Of a stretch of DNA of 64,000 nt, positions 7,124 to 17,123 are shown piece after piece (the stretch's first letter is position 1; every line of letters starts with the position of its first letter). The notes under the pieces were generated by a model. That model was not told the origin of the DNA, made no database searches, and saw only the letters and a program-made list of their open reading frames with translations. A program made the position numbers and the translations under genes. Where the stretch lies: assembly GCF_000012885.1 (NCBI RefSeq), contig NC_007498.2, positions 434,001 to 498,000 on the forward strand, in the 5' to 3' direction. This stretch comes from Syntrophotalea carbinolica DSM 2380 (GTDB lineage: Bacteria > Desulfobacterota > Desulfuromonadia > Desulfuromonadales > Syntrophotaleaceae).

Positions 7124-9211
7124 TTGAACGTCATTCGGCAGCTGAACTCTGGGGTAAATGCGGCCAAAAGCCTGGATGATGGCATAGAGAGCGCCATCGA
7201 ATGGCTGGCCGAGAACCAGGACAAAGAGGGGTTCTGGGTCGGCATGCTGGAATCGAACTCGTGTATCGAGGCCGAGTGGATTCTGGCTATGCATTTGCTT
7301 GGAGTCAAAGACGATCCCAAATACGACAAGGTTGTGCAGGCCATACTCAATGAGCAGCGTGAAGACGGTTCCTGGGCAGTCTATTACGATGCGCCGGCTG
7401 GCGATATCAATGCAACGGTCGAAGCCTATGCCGCTTTGCGCACTGCTGGCTTCGGTGCCGGCGACGAGCGGCTGATCAAGGCGCGTAACTGGATATTCTC
7501 CCATGGCGGATTGAAAAACGTACGTGTTTTTACCCGCTACTGGCTTGCCCTGATCGGTGAATGGCCCTGGGACGAAACGCCTGCCTTGGCCCCGGAAATC
7601 ATATACTTGCCCGCCTGGTGCCCACTCAATATTTACGATTTCGCCTGCTGGGCACGTGCCACCCTGGTACCGTTGAGCGTTCTTTCGGTTCGGCGTCCAG
7701 TGAAGCCCCTTCCCGCCGAAAGTCGGCTGGACGAGTTGTTCCCCGAGGGGCGAGAAAACGCCGACTACAGCTTGCCCGAGAGCGAGAAGGGACTGGCGGA
7801 ACGTTTTTTTCTGGTGGTGGACTGGTTCCTGAAAAAATACAACCGGCTGCCCATGCAGTTCGGCCGCGAAAAAGCTATCCGCCTGTGCCTGGAATGGATC
7901 GTTCGCCATCAGGATTACGATGGCGGCTGGGGCGGTATTCAGCCGCCGTTGATCTATTCCCTGATCGCCCTGAATACGGAAGGCTACGGGATTAACCACC
8001 CGGTAATCAGCAAGGGGCTGGATGCTTTCAATCCCCCCTGGGCCTATGAGAAAAACGGCGGTGTTTACCTGCAGTGCAGTGAGTCTCCGGTGTGGGACAC
8101 TCTGTTTACCATGTTGGCCTTGTTTGAAAGCGGGTGCAGCTTCGACGATACCCCCATGATGCGCCCGGCTCTTGACTGGATTCTCAGCAAACAGATTACC
8201 AGCTGGGGTGATTGGCAGGTTAAAGTACGGGGGGTCCGCCCTGGTGGTTGGGCTTTCGAAAGGGCCAATACGGCCTATCCCGATGTCGACGATACGGCCT
8301 TGGCGCTGGTGGTGTTGGCTGAGGCTCGACGCCACGTGAAGGATTCGGCAGCCGTCGATGCCGCCCTGGAGCGTGCCGAGGAGTGGATTCTCGGTCTGCA
8401 ATGCAGGAACGGCGGCTGGGCGGCTTTCGATCGCGACAATAACAGTGCCATCGTCACCAAAATCCCTTTCTGCGATTTCGGTGAAGTGCTTGATCCGCCC
8501 AGTGTCGACGTTACCGCCCATGTGGTTGAGGCGCTTGCCGCGCTCGGCCGGGACCGGCACGATCCGGTTGTGGCGAGGGCTCTCAAGTATATCCGCAGTG
8601 AGCAGGAGCCCGGAGGTAGCTGGTTCGGACGCTGGGGCGTCAATCACATCTATGGCACCTGTGCCGTGCTGCCTGCGCTGGCCGCCATTGGCGAGGATAT
8701 GAGGGCGCCTTATGTGCTGCGTGCCGCGGATTGGCTGGTCCGGCACCAGAATGACGACGGTGGCTGGGGGGAAAGCTGCGCATCCTACATGGATGACAGT
8801 CAGTGCGGACAAGGTTCCAGTACCGCCTCTCAGACCGGTTGGGCATTGATGGCGCTGGTGGCCATGAGTAGTCATGATTACGATGAGGCCATACGCAGGG
8901 GGCTCGATTATCTGCTGTCCCATCAAAAATCCGGGACGTGGGATGAGCCGCAGTATACCGGTACCGGTTTTCCAGGCTATGGCGTGGGCGAGCGTACCAA
9001 CCTCAAGGAAGCCGGCGCCACGCTCGATCAGGGCTGTGAACTGGCGCGCGGATTCATGATCAATTACAACATGTACCGGCATTATTTCCCGCTCATAGCC
9101 ATGGCCCGCGCACGCCGCCACCTGGGGCTGGCGGCCAATCCCCGGCACCAGGATTCTCGCAGCTCGGTAGAAGTCGCGCCTGAGGCGCTGCGTGGCAGAG
9201 CCTGCGGGTGA
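7124..9211 (+). CDS. shc: squalene-hopene cyclase
   Basis: The enzyme cyclises squalene to the pentacyclic hopene/diplopterol skeleton on the inner membrane, the first committed step of hopanoid synthesis. The 695-residue protein is full length. It has the catalytic DVDD acid motif (about 387-390), many QW repeats (for example QDYDGGWGG, QNDDGGWGE, QEPGGSWFGRW) and the conserved GTGFPGYGVGERTNL near the C-terminus. The start is taken as TTG at 7124, 10 nt after AGGAGG; a TTG at 7082 would add 14 residues without a ribosome site. No other hopanoid gene is adjacent. A terminator follows. Confidence 0.93.
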   Translation: MNVIRQLNSGVNAAKSLDDGIESAIEWLAENQDKEGFWVGMLESNSCIEAEWILAMHLLGVKDDPKYDKVVQAILNEQREDGSWAVYYDAPAGDINATVEAYAALRTAGFGAGDERLIKARNWIFSHGGLKNVRVFTRYWLALIGEWPWDETPALAPEIIYLPAWCPLNIYDFACWARATLVPLSVLSVRRPVKPLPAESRLDELFPEGRENADYSLPESEKGLAERFFLVVDWFLKKYNRLPMQFGREKAIRLCLEWIVRHQDYDGGWGGIQPPLIYSLIALNTEGYGINHPVISKGLDAFNPPWAYEKNGGVYLQCSESPVWDTLFTMLALFESGCSFDDTPMMRPALDWILSKQITSWGDWQVKVRGVRPGGWAFERANTAYPDVDDTALALVVLAEARRHVKDSAAVDAALERAEEWILGLQCRNGGWAAFDRDNNSAIVTKIPFCDFGEVLDPPSVDVTAHVVEALAALGRDRHDPVVARALKYIRSEQEPGGSWFGRWGVNHIYGTCAVLPALAAIGEDMRAPYVLRAADWLVRHQNDDGGWGESCASYMDDSQCGQGSSTASQTGWALMALVAMSSHDYDEAIRRGLDYLLSHQKSGTWDEPQYTGTGFPGYGVGERTNLKEAGATLDQGCELARGFMINYNMYRHYFPLIAMARARRHLGLAANPRHQDSRSSVEVAPEALRGRACG

Positions 9212-9244
9212 ACCTTTGATGGGCTCGCATAAGTATAAGTATAA

Positions 9245-9272
9245 GCCGTCCGCATATGCGGGCGGCTTTTTT
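9245..9272 (+). terminator. Rho-independent terminator after shc
   Basis: GCCGTCCGCA (9245-9254) pairs with TGCGGGCGGC (9257-9266), with one G-T pair, directly followed by six T. Confidence 0.88.
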
Positions 9273-9457
9273 AATATGCGGCGCTGACGATCCTTTGCGC
9301 GGCGGGCGCTTGCGCAAGTCCGGCGGGCTGATTACATTGTGTGCAGGTGTGTTAAGCTTTTGGGGGCTGGCCTTGTCGGAGGCCTTTTTTGCGGTGCGAA
9401 ACGGGTCTTACCCATAGGGTCAGGCTCAGGTGGTGTCAGACAGGGGAAGGGTCACTT

Positions 9458-10936
9458 ATGGAAGAGCAGAGCATGGAGCAAAGTCATGGGGCGCTGCCGG
9501 TTCCTGCACCGGACCTTGTTATTGCCGAGGGCCCTGGGGGGCACTGGCGGGTAAAGTCCCTTTCGGGCTCCCTGGCCCGGCTGCTCGGCCTCGATGTATC
9601 GCTGGCAGTGGGGCGCTTCGCAGATCAGCTGTTGCCTGGCAGCGTTCCCTCGCTGGAGGACCTGGCCCGGGATGCGGTTTCCGCCGGGCGCGCTTTGCTG
9701 GGGATTCGGGTTCGGCTGGGAGCGCAACCTGATCTGTGGTCTATCGATGTGCGGCCTTTGGGGCTTGATGAAGCGTTCCGCGCTCACGAGGTGGCGATTG
9801 TTTTTCGGCAGCTTGAGGTTTCCGGCAAGGAAGCGCCTGTTTCCCTTTACGGCATGGTGGGCAACAGCCCGGCTATACGCGAGGTGTTTCGCAAAATCGC
9901 CTTGTTTGCCCCATCCGATGCGGCGGTCGTGATCACCGGTGAGACGGGGACCGGCAAGGAGTTGGTGGCGCGGGCGCTGCACGACCAGAGCCTCCGCCCG
10001 GAAGGTCCTTTTGTCGCGGTCAATTGTTCGGCCATCTCCGATGAACTTCTCGAATCGGAATTGTTCGGCCATGAAAAAGGCGCCTTTACCGGCGCGTTGC
10101 GCAGTCACCGGGGGCGCTTCGAGCGCGCTGACGGCGGTACGCTGTTCCTCGATGAAGCCGGGGATATGCCCTTGAATACCCAGGCCAAGCTGCTACGCGT
10201 GCTGGAGGAAGGGATGATCGAGCGGGTTGGCGCGGAGCGGCAGCAGCGGGTCGATGTGCGTATTGTGGCCGCGACCAACGTGCCCCTTGAGCAGGCGGTG
10301 GGCATGGGGCGTTTTCGTGCCGATCTTTATCACCGCATCTCCGTGCTGCGTATCCATCTGCCTCCCTTGCGTGAGCGTGCCGAAGATATCCCCCATCTGG
10401 TTGAACATTTTCTTAAACTCTTTGCCCGCAAGTACGGGCGTCGCGTTTATCGCCTGACGCCGGAAGCGGTAAACCTGCTGCGTTCCTATTTGTGGCCTGG
10501 CAACATACGCGAGTTGCGTAATGTTCTGGAGCGGGTTTTTATCGAGAACCGGGCCGATGTGATCGGTGCGCGGGCTTTTGGCGAATGGATTCGGGAGCGT
10601 CAGGATTTTCTGGTGGAGTCCCGGGGGCAAACGGTTTCGGAACGGGATTTTGTGCCCGCGATGGTTTTGCCTCATCGCGAAGTGCGGGATGAGGCCGCTG
10701 GATCCGGCCCGGATCCGACTGTACTTGAAGCCGAATTTTATGCCGGGGAAGAGCGCCGTCGTTCGACGCGTCCTGTCAATCTTACTGTGGAAGAGGTCGC
10801 TCGCGCCTATTGCGATGCCGGGGGGAATCTGGCCGACGCAGCCAGGCGCCTCGGGGTGCATCGCGCCACCCTGTATCGTTATATGAAAAAACTGGGATTG
10901 TCGCGCGCGACCTTGGAGCGACAATGCGAACGGTAA
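9458..10936 (+). CDS. sigma-54-dependent transcriptional activator
   Basis: A 492-residue enhancer-binding protein. Residues 1 to about 130 form a sensory region without a receiver domain, possibly PAS-like. An AAA+ domain follows with Walker A GETGTGKE (161-168), the sigma-54 contact loop GAFTGA (208-213), LFLDEAGDM and the arginine-finger region. A Fis-type helix-turn-helix lies at about 457-480 ([20 protein letters not shown]). The ATG at 9458 has GGGAAGG upstream. Because no phosphorylatable aspartate domain is present, control is probably by ligand, protein partner or redox. The dyad cluster and -24/-12 promoter immediately downstream suggest that it activates the hsp20-hsp20-clpB operon. 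Confidence 0.93.
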   Translation: MEEQSMEQSHGALPVPAPDLVIAEGPGGHWRVKSLSGSLARLLGLDVSLAVGRFADQLLPGSVPSLEDLARDAVSAGRALLGIRVRLGAQPDLWSIDVRPLGLDEAFRAHEVAIVFRQLEVSGKEAPVSLYGMVGNSPAIREVFRKIALFAPSDAAVVITGETGTGKELVARALHDQSLRPEGPFVAVNCSAISDELLESELFGHEKGAFTGALRSHRGRFERADGGTLFLDEAGDMPLNTQAKLLRVLEEGMIERVGAERQQRVDVRIVAATNVPLEQAVGMGRFRADLYHRISVLRIHLPPLRERAEDIPHLVEHFLKLFARKYGRRVYRLTPEAVNLLRSYLWPGNIRELRNVLERVFIENRADVIGARAFGEWIRERQDFLVESRGQTVSERDFVPAMVLPHREVRDEAAGSGPDPTVLEAEFYAGEERRRSTRPVNLTVEEVARAYCDAGGNLADAARRLGVHRATLYRYMKKLGLSRATLERQCER

Positions 10937-10939
10937 GTG

Positions 10940-11001
10940 TTGCAAGCAAAAGGTTGCGACGTTGCAAATAGGGGTTGCGACACTCGTTGGCGACGTCGCA
11001 A
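10940..11001 (+). promoter_or_regulatory. TTGC-rich dyad cluster, probable upstream activator sites
   Basis: Related sites lie in a row: TTGCAAGCAA (10940-10949), TTGCGACGTTGCAA (10954-10967, near-perfect dyad), TTGCGAC (10975-10981) and GCGACGTCGC (10990-10999, perfect palindrome) flanked by TT and AA. Their centre is about 100 bp upstream of the -24 element, a normal enhancer distance for sigma-54 activators. Confidence 0.65.
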
Positions 11002-11069
11002 ATAGCGGGTGTTGTCTTTAAGGTTGTGTAACTACCTGTAATAACGTTTCTTTTCGTCCTCATCGGAGT

Positions 11070-11085
11070 TGGCACGATGGTTGTT
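11070..11085 (+). promoter_or_regulatory. sigma-54 (-24/-12) promoter of the hsp20-hsp20-clpB operon
   Basis: TGGCACGATGGTTGTT matches TGGCACG-N4-TTGCW except for T in place of C at -12. Transcription would start near 11096, leaving a leader of about 55 nt before the first hsp20. No CIRCE element or clear sigma-32 promoter is visible here. Confidence 0.7.
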
Positions 11086-11150
11086 ATAAGGAATGGCGTA
11101 ACAGGCAACAAAGCTGAAGCCATCATCAAACCAACTTGAAGGAGGACACT

Positions 11151-11597
11151 ATGGCTACATGGAACGTTTATAGGGAAATGGAAAATCTGCGCCGTGAAAT
11201 CGATGATGCTTTTCGCGGGTTCGGAGGGCGTGGGTTGTTCGGGCCGTCTTTTCACGCCGGACGAGGGCTTCGTCGCCAACCGGCCATGAATCTGTACGGC
11301 GATGCGGAAAACCTCTATGTCGAAGTGCTGGTGCCCGGGATTGCGCCGGACAAACTCGATTTAACGGTGCAGGAAAATGTCCTGACGGTCAGCGGAGAGC
11401 GTACCGTCGTCGAGGATAAGGAGCGCACCTGGCATCGACGCGAACGGGATAACGGCAAGTTCGTACGTACCCTGGAGTTGCCGGTCGATGTCGATGGCGA
11501 TCATGTGAAGGCCATCTGTAAAAATGGTCTGCTGACCATTACGCTGCCCAAGGCGGCTGCGGCCCGCCCCAGGAAAATCAGCGTCGATGTCGGCTGA
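11151..11597 (+). CDS. small heat shock protein, Hsp20/alpha-crystallin family (first copy)
   Basis: A 148-residue ATP-independent holdase that binds unfolding proteins. The N-terminus is short and arginine-rich; the alpha-crystallin domain (about 48-140) contains YVEVLVPGIAPDKLDLTV and the family end motif NGLLTITLPKA. AAGGAGG lies 5 nt before the ATG; a TTG 15 nt upstream in the same frame is not needed. It is the first gene behind the sigma-54 promoter, 53 bp before the second hsp20. Substrates would be handed to the ClpB disaggregase encoded in the same operon. Confidence 0.93.
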   Translation: MATWNVYREMENLRREIDDAFRGFGGRGLFGPSFHAGRGLRRQPAMNLYGDAENLYVEVLVPGIAPDKLDLTVQENVLTVSGERTVVEDKERTWHRRERDNGKFVRTLELPVDVDGDHVKAICKNGLLTITLPKAAAARPRKISVDVG

Positions 11598-11650
11598 TAT
11601 GCATCCCGGACCATTTCGCCTTTTACTTGACGACATAAAGGAGTTTCACC

Positions 11651-12055
11651 ATGACCGATAAAAATATTACCGTAACCCGGAAAGATCAAAGAAAAGACCT
11701 CAGCCGTGAAGAAACGCGGGCACCGGAACGCTACGCCATCCCAACCGTCGATATTCTCGAAGGCGTCGATGGTCTGACCATGTATATCGACCTTCCCGGA
11801 GTGGCGCGCGACGATTTGACCATCGATCTGGAGCAAGGGGTCCTTACGATCGAAGGCCGGGTGAATTCCGAGGCTCCCGCGGAGGATATTTATCGGGAAT
11901 TTACCCTGGCGCGTTTTTACCGGCAGTTTCGGATTCCCGAAGGCATCGACCAGGAGAAGGTCACCGCAGCTTATACCAACGGTGTTCTTAACCTGCTGTT
12001 GCCGCGTGCCGAAGCGGCTAAACCGCGGCGGATCGAAATCGCCTCGGGCGAGTGA
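11651..12055 (+). CDS. small heat shock protein, Hsp20/alpha-crystallin family (second copy)
   Basis: A 134-residue Hsp20 with a charged N-terminal arm (MTDKNITVTRKDQRKD) and an alpha-crystallin domain starting near VDILEGVDGLTMYIDLPGV. The family motif NGVLNLLLPRAEAAKPRRI is at the C-terminus. It diverges clearly from the copy just upstream, so the pair is not a recent duplication; paired class A/B-type Hsp20s can form mixed assemblies, which is only an inference here. AAAGGAG precedes the ATG. The spacing to clpB is 73 bp. Confidence 0.92.
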   Translation: MTDKNITVTRKDQRKDLSREETRAPERYAIPTVDILEGVDGLTMYIDLPGVARDDLTIDLEQGVLTIEGRVNSEAPAEDIYREFTLARFYRQFRIPEGIDQEKVTAAYTNGVLNLLLPRAEAAKPRRIEIASGE

Positions 12056-12128
12056 TAAGGAAAGCGGAGTATCCCCTGTTTCAAGGGGACGGTTTCGCAG
12101 CCAGGTTGCAAAAAGGAGCTGACTTTTT

Positions 12129-14747
12129 ATGGATATTAACAAGATGACTCAAAAAACCCAGGAGGCTTTGCAGGCGGCGCAGGATATCGCTTTAAAACGC
12201 GGCCATGTGGAAGTCGACGGGGAACATCTGCTGGCCGCCCTCTTGGAACAGGAGGGCGGCCTGGTGCCGCGCCTGCTGCAGAAAATGGATGTGCAGGTCG
12301 GCAACCTGGCGGCGGCTGTTAAAAAGGAACTGGACCGTCGTGCCAGCGTTTCAGGGCCGGGGGTTGAAGGCGGCAAGGTGTATGTCACCCAGCGTCTTAA
12401 CCGATTGCTGCTCAAGGCTGAAGAAGAGGCCAGGCATCTGCGTGACGATTATGTCAGTGTTGAACATCTTTTGCTGGCCATGGTGGGTGAAGGCGATGCA
12501 ACCGCGCTCGGCAAGCTGTTCAAGCAGTTCAATATCCATCGGGACCGCCTGCTGGAGGCCCTGACAGCCATTAGGGGGCACCAGCGGGTGACCAGTCCCG
12601 AACCGGAGAGTACCTACGAGGCCTTGGAAAAATATGGCCGGGATCTGGTGCAGGAGGTGCAGAAGGGCAAGCTCGATCCGGTGATCGGTCGTGATGCCGA
12701 AATCCGGCGGGTGATTCGTATTCTGTCCCGTAAAACCAAAAATAATCCGGTACTTATCGGCGAACCGGGGGTGGGCAAAACCGCTATCGTCGAAGGTCTG
12801 GCCCATCGCATCGTGCGCGGCGACGTGCCTGAGGGCCTCAAGAACAAGACCGTTTTCGCCCTCGATATGGGCGCGTTGGTGGCCGGCGCCAAATTCCGCG
12901 GGGAATTTGAAGAACGCCTAAAGGCGGTACTCAACGAGATCCGTTCCAGCGAAGGGCGTATCCTTCTTTTCATCGATGAGTTGCATACTATCGTCGGTGC
13001 CGGCAAGGCTGAAGGCTCGATGGATGCCGGCAATATGCTCAAGCCGATGCTGGCTCGCGGCGAGTTGCATTGCATCGGTGCCACTACCCTCGATGAATAT
13101 CGCAAATATATCGAAAAGGATGCGGCGCTTGAACGGCGTTTTCAGCCGGTGGTGGTCGATCAACCGACGGTGGAGGATACCATCAGCATTCTTCGTGGCC
13201 TCAAGGAGCGTTTTGAAGTGTTCCACGGGGTGCGCATCCAGGATAATGCTTTGGTGGCTTCGGCCATACTGAGCAACCGCTATATCTCCGACCGTTTTTT
13301 GCCCGACAAAGCCATCGACCTGGTGGATGAGGCGTGCGCCACGATCCGCACCGAGATCGATTCGTTGCCGGCGGAACTCGACGAAGTGACCCGTCGGGTC
13401 ATGCAATTGGAGATCGAAGAGGCCGCTCTTAAAAAAGAAAAGGATGCGGCCAGTCAGGCACGTCTGGAGACGTTGCGCAAGGAACTGGCCGACCTCAAGC
13501 ATCAGGCGGATGTTCTGACCGCCCAATGGGATAAGGAAAAAGGCGCCATCAAGGGGGTGCAGGGGCTGCGTGAGCAGATCGAGCAGGTGCGGCAGCAGAT
13601 CGAGGTCGCCGAGCGCAATTACGATCTGAATCGGGCGGCGGAGCTCAAACATGGGCAGCTTCCCGAGCTGGAGCGGCGCCTGCACGAGCAGGAGCATGAT
13701 TCTGCTGACGAGACCGGCGGTGCCCGGTTGTTGCGTGAGGAAGTCACGGAAGAGGAAATCGCCGAGATCATTTCACGCTGGACCGGTATCCCCGTGACGC
13801 GGCTGGTCGAAGGCGAGCGGGAAAAATTGCTCAAGCTGGATGAGGTGTTGCACCGACGGGTGGTCGGTCAGGACGAAGCGGTGCAGTTGGTGGCGGATGC
13901 GGTGATTCGTGCGCGCGCCGGGATCAAGGATCCGCGTCGCCCCATCGGCTCGTTTATCTTTCTGGGACCGACAGGCGTCGGCAAGACCGAACTGGCGCGC
14001 ACGCTGGCCGAAGCCCTGTTCGACAGCGAAGACAACATGGTCCGTATCGACATGTCCGAATACATGGAAAAACACACCGTCAGTCGTCTGATCGGGGCGC
14101 CTCCGGGCTATGTCGGTTACGAGGAAGGTGGCCAGCTGACGGAGGCGGTGCGCCGTAAACCCTATTCGGTCATTCTTTTCGATGAGATCGAGAAGGCGCA
14201 TCACGACGTGTTCAACGTCCTGCTGCAGATTCTTGACGACGGGCGCGTGACCGATGCTCAGGGGCGCACCATCGATTTCAAGAATACTGTGATCATCCTG
14301 ACCTCCAATATCGGCTCGCAACATCTGCTGGAGGGCGTCAGCCCCGAAGGAGAGATTCGCGAAGAAGCCGGCAAGGCGGTGATGAACGAATTGCGGCACC
14401 ATTTCCGCCCGGAATTCCTTAACCGGGTGGACGATATCGTCATGTTCAAACCCCTCTCCCGCGAGGAGATCAAACAGATCATCCATCTGTTGGCGGCTGA
14501 TTTACGTAAGCGTCTGGCGGATCGCCGGATTGAACTCGAGCTTACCGAAGCGGCCTGCGATTTTATCGCCGGCGAGGCCTACGATCCGGTCTTTGGTGCC
14601 CGGCCCTTGAAGCGTTATTTGCAGCATCATCTCGAAACCCGCATCGGGCGGGCCCTGATCGGTGGGGATATTCACGAAGGCGCCACGATCGCTGTTGACG
14701 TGCAGGACGGTGAGCTGGTGGTGACCCCGCGGAACCCAGAAGCTTAA
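12129..14747 (+). CDS. clpB: ATP-dependent disaggregase ClpB
   Basis: Full-length 872-residue Hsp100 protein. It has an N-terminal Clp repeat domain (1 to about 150), a first AAA+ module with Walker A GEPGVGKT (211-218), the coiled-coil middle domain (about 410-520) that distinguishes ClpB from ClpA/C, and a second AAA+ module with GPTGVGKT (613-620). The protein threads aggregated polypeptides through its hexameric pore together with DnaK. AAAGGAG lies upstream of the ATG. It closes the operon with the two hsp20 genes. A 17-bp-stem terminator follows directly. Confidence 0.97.
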   Translation: MDINKMTQKTQEALQAAQDIALKRGHVEVDGEHLLAALLEQEGGLVPRLLQKMDVQVGNLAAAVKKELDRRASVSGPGVEGGKVYVTQRLNRLLLKAEEEARHLRDDYVSVEHLLLAMVGEGDATALGKLFKQFNIHRDRLLEALTAIRGHQRVTSPEPESTYEALEKYGRDLVQEVQKGKLDPVIGRDAEIRRVIRILSRKTKNNPVLIGEPGVGKTAIVEGLAHRIVRGDVPEGLKNKTVFALDMGALVAGAKFRGEFEERLKAVLNEIRSSEGRILLFIDELHTIVGAGKAEGSMDAGNMLKPMLARGELHCIGATTLDEYRKYIEKDAALERRFQPVVVDQPTVEDTISILRGLKERFEVFHGVRIQDNALVASAILSNRYISDRFLPDKAIDLVDEACATIRTEIDSLPAELDEVTRRVMQLEIEEAALKKEKDAASQARLETLRKELADLKHQADVLTAQWDKEKGAIKGVQGLREQIEQVRQQIEVAERNYDLNRAAELKHGQLPELERRLHEQEHDSADETGGARLLREEVTEEEIAEIISRWTGIPVTRLVEGEREKLLKLDEVLHRRVVGQDEAVQLVADAVIRARAGIKDPRRPIGSFIFLGPTGVGKTELARTLAEALFDSEDNMVRIDMSEYMEKHTVSRLIGAPPGYVGYEEGGQLTEAVRRKPYSVILFDEIEKAHHDVFNVLLQILDDGRVTDAQGRTIDFKNTVIILTSNIGSQHLLEGVSPEGEIREEAGKAVMNELRHHFRPEFLNRVDDIVMFKPLSREEIKQIIHLLAADLRKRLADRRIELELTEAACDFIAGEAYDPVFGARPLKRYLQHHLETRIGRALIGGDIHEGATIAVDVQDGELVVTPRNPEA

Positions 14748-14752
14748 ATGTG

Positions 14753-14793
14753 AAAGTAAGGAGCCCCGCTTATCCGGCGGGGCTCCTTACTTT
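14753..14793 (+). terminator. strong terminator after clpB
   Basis: A perfect 17-bp stem pairs AAAGTAAGGAGCCCCGC (14753-14769) with its complement (14777-14793). The flanking A and T runs allow it to work in both directions. Confidence 0.85.
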
Positions 14794-14846
14794 AAAAGAT
14801 AGCTACCCGTTTTTTGCTGCGGGGGCGGCGTGACCTGTCGGATGCT

Positions 14847-15007
14847 GTCACTAGTCACTAGTCACTAGTCACTAGTCACTAGTCACTAGTCACTAGTCAC
14901 TAGTCCCTTGTCCCTTGTCCCTTGTCCCTTGTCCCTTGTCCCTTGTCCCTTGTCCCTTGTCCCTTGTCACTCCTCACTCCTCACTCCTCACTCCTCACTC
15001 CTCACTC
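14847..15007. repeat. three consecutive heptanucleotide tandem arrays
   Basis: Eight copies of GTCACTA (14847-14902) are followed in the same 7-bp register by nine copies of GTCCCTT (14903-14965). Then come six copies of CTCACTC (14966-15007, the first reading GTCACTC). The last unit overlaps the stop codon of the response-regulator gene (15002-15004, minus strand). The first array holds repeated ACTAGT/CTAG sites. Confidence 0.95.
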
Positions 15008-15676
15008 CTCCGTTTCAAACTTATACCCGACCCCGTAAACCGATCGAATAAGGTCTACGCCCGGTGATGCGGTGTCCATTTTCTTGCGCAATTTTTTGAT
15101 ATGGCTGTCGATGGTGCGGTCGGACACGATCCGCCGGTCGGCGTAAATGCGGTCCATGAGTTGTTCCCGGGAAAAGATGCGCCCGGGGTGAGCCGCAAGA
15201 TGTTGCAACAGTTTGAACTCGACCGCCGTAAGGTCGAGTTTGCAGCCATTGAGATTGGCGTGCAGACTGGCTTCTTCAAGCGTCAATCCCTGACTGTGCA
15301 GATTGGACTGGCCGCCGCTGCGTCGCAGTACCGCTTTGACGCGGGCAACCACTTCGCGGGGGCTGAAGGGTTTGCAGATATAGTCGTCGGCGCCCAGTTC
15401 CAGTCCCAAAAGCCGATCTATTTCCTCGATGCGGGCTGTCACCATAATAATCGGCACATCGGAAAACCCTCTTATTTCCTTGCATATTTCCATGCCGTCG
15501 CGACCTGGCAGCATGAGGTCGAGCAAAATCAAGGAAGGATGATTATCCCTTACCCAGGATACAACGGGAAGGCCGTCTGCAAGGATATGGGGCTCAAAGT
15601 TTGCCTGCCGCAGGTAGTCTGCCAGAAGGGAGGACAGGCGGCTTTCGTCTTCGACAATCAATATCCGTTCGTTCAT
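15002..15676 (-). CDS. OmpR-family response regulator (BaeR/CpxR-like)
   Basis: The 224-residue regulator has a receiver domain with phospho-acceptor Asp53 in LILLDLMLPGRDG, switch Thr80 and Lys102 in CKPFSP. It is followed by a winged-helix OmpR-type DNA-binding domain (about 128-224) ending VYGVGYKFETEE. The start is set at ATG 15676, 11 nt after AAGGAG; a GTG at 15688 directly abuts that site and would overlap the kinase gene. It lies 4 bp after the kinase stop, so the pair is one transcript. Its stop codon lies inside the heptamer array. A likely target is the divergent efflux operon. Confidence 0.92.
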   Translation of the reverse strand: MNERILIVEDESRLSSLLADYLRQANFEPHILADGLPVVSWVRDNHPSLILLDLMLPGRDGMEICKEIRGFSDVPIIMVTARIEEIDRLLGLELGADDYICKPFSPREVVARVKAVLRRSGGQSNLHSQGLTLEEASLHANLNGCKLDLTAVEFKLLQHLAAHPGRIFSREQLMDRIYADRRIVSDRTIDSHIKKLRKKMDTASPGVDLIRSVYGVGYKFETEE

Positions 15677-15680
15677 GATT

Positions 15681-17123
15681 CTATCCACTCCTTGGCAGGG
15701 TTACGACGACCCAAAGGCCGCCCAGAGTCGATGGGCGGGCTTCGATGCTACCGTTATGAGCCTCGACAATATTTTTGCACAGGGCCAGGCCGAGGCCGGC
15801 GCCGCCGTGTTTGCGGTTGCGAGAGCCTTCGACCCGAAACAGGCGCTCAAAGAGGCGGCCCAGGGTTTCGGGCGGAACCCCCGGTGCGGAATCACGAAAA
15901 TTCAATTGAACCGCATGTTCCAGGATCTCGATGGTGACCTGCAGTTGGCCGTTGGCATCCGTGTAGCGGAGGCTGTTTTCCAGAAGATTGGAAAACAGCT
16001 GGCTCAGGCGTTCGGGATCGCCATGAATAAACAGATCCTCAGGTTGTGCTGATGGTGCCAGCAGCGACAATCCCTTTTCGGTGAATTGGGGCAGGTGGGC
16101 ATCAAGAGACTGCTGCAGCACTTCCATCAGGTCGATGTCGGTTTTCCTGTATTGCAACGCTCCGATGTCGCTGAGGGACAGTTCGTAAAGGTCGCTCACC
16201 AGGCGCTCGAGGCGCAACACTTCGCTGTGCAGGGTGTCCAGGGTCTGCGGTGTCAGTAAGCGCACTCCGTCCTGTACGGCTTCGACCTCTCCCCTTAAAA
16301 CGGCCAGGGGTGTGCGGAGTTCATGGGAAATATCCGCCACCCAGCGGCGGCGCATGTGTTCGTTGCTTTCGAGGGTTTTGGCCAGTGAATTGAAGTCGCG
16401 GGCCAGTTGCCCCAGTTCGTCGCCGGATTTTGCCTCGACCCGAATGTCGTAGTTTCCAGCCGCTAAACGATGGGTGGCTGTCGCCAGGGTGGTGATGCGT
16501 TTTACCATGCGCCGGGACAGCGGCAGCGAAAGCAGGGCCGCCGCTGTAGTTACGATGAGGGAAATGATGGCCATGGAACGACGTTGTTCCTGGGCAAAGC
16601 GTTGCTGGTGGGGATCGATAATGATTTTCGGTGGGGTCAGCCCCAGATAACCGATGATTTGATGATCGATGGCCAGGGGCGAAAAGCGGGGCTTGTCGCC
16701 GGGAGCCAGGGAGCTGAAAATCGGTTTTTTGCCAGCGTCCAGCAGGGTGACGCGCCAGTCGAAGTTCTGTTGCATCGGGGGCGGCGGTACATGGGGTAAC
16801 GGCCGTTCGGGAGGGGGGGGCTCCAGCCATCGACTTCGGTCCTCGGACAGCATGGCGGGAAAAGGTTTTTCGTGGCGGCAGGATAGCAGCATGTGCATCC
16901 AGAGGCGGCGATTGTTGCGCAGAAAGTCCCAGTTGCCATGGTCTTGATAGGCAGTTTCAAGCATGGCTTCCAGGCGCACGAGCCGTTCCTGTTCCGTGGT
17001 GTTGACGTAGCGTAACAGGCTGCGTTCAAAACTGAATTTGGTGATGAAAAACATACTTGCGACCACCAGCCCGGCGGCGGCAAGAAAAGCGAGGAATAAT
17101 CGGTGCTTGATACTTAGTTTCAT
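15681..17123 (-). CDS. membrane sensor histidine kinase (BaeS/CpxA-like)
   Basis: A 480-residue kinase. Transmembrane segments lie at about 9-28 and 184-203 and enclose a periplasmic sensor of about 155 residues with a proline-rich stretch (EPPPPERPLPHVPPPP). A HAMP linker follows (about 204-256). The dimerisation helix carries the phospho-accepting His267 in DISHELRTPL, and the ATPase domain has the N box NLLENSLRYT (Asn383), DSAPGVP and the G box GGAGLGLAL. It is divergent from the Spy-like and efflux genes, the arrangement of envelope-stress systems such as BaeSR and CpxAR. The ligand is unknown. Confidence 0.93.
   Translation of the reverse strand: MKLSIKHRLFLAFLAAAGLVVASMFFITKFSFERSLLRYVNTTEQERLVRLEAMLETAYQDHGNWDFLRNNRRLWMHMLLSCRHEKPFPAMLSEDRSRWLEPPPPERPLPHVPPPPMQQNFDWRVTLLDAGKKPIFSSLAPGDKPRFSPLAIDHQIIGYLGLTPPKIIIDPHQQRFAQEQRRSMAIISLIVTTAAALLSLPLSRRMVKRITTLATATHRLAAGNYDIRVEAKSGDELGQLARDFNSLAKTLESNEHMRRRWVADISHELRTPLAVLRGEVEAVQDGVRLLTPQTLDTLHSEVLRLERLVSDLYELSLSDIGALQYRKTDIDLMEVLQQSLDAHLPQFTEKGLSLLAPSAQPEDLFIHGDPERLSQLFSNLLENSLRYTDANGQLQVTIEILEHAVQLNFRDSAPGVPPETLGRLFERLFRVEGSRNRKHGGAGLGLALCKNIVEAHNGSIEARPSTLGGLWVVVTLPRSG

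Noticed and set aside
7073-9148. 691-residue open frame on the minus strand opposite shc
   Set aside because: It mirrors the cyclase codon structure in a GC-rich gene; the plus-strand protein has all catalytic motifs, and the antisense product has none and no ribosome site.
14847-15007. CRISPR array
   Set aside because: Units are only 7 bp with no spacers; this is a simple tandem repeat.
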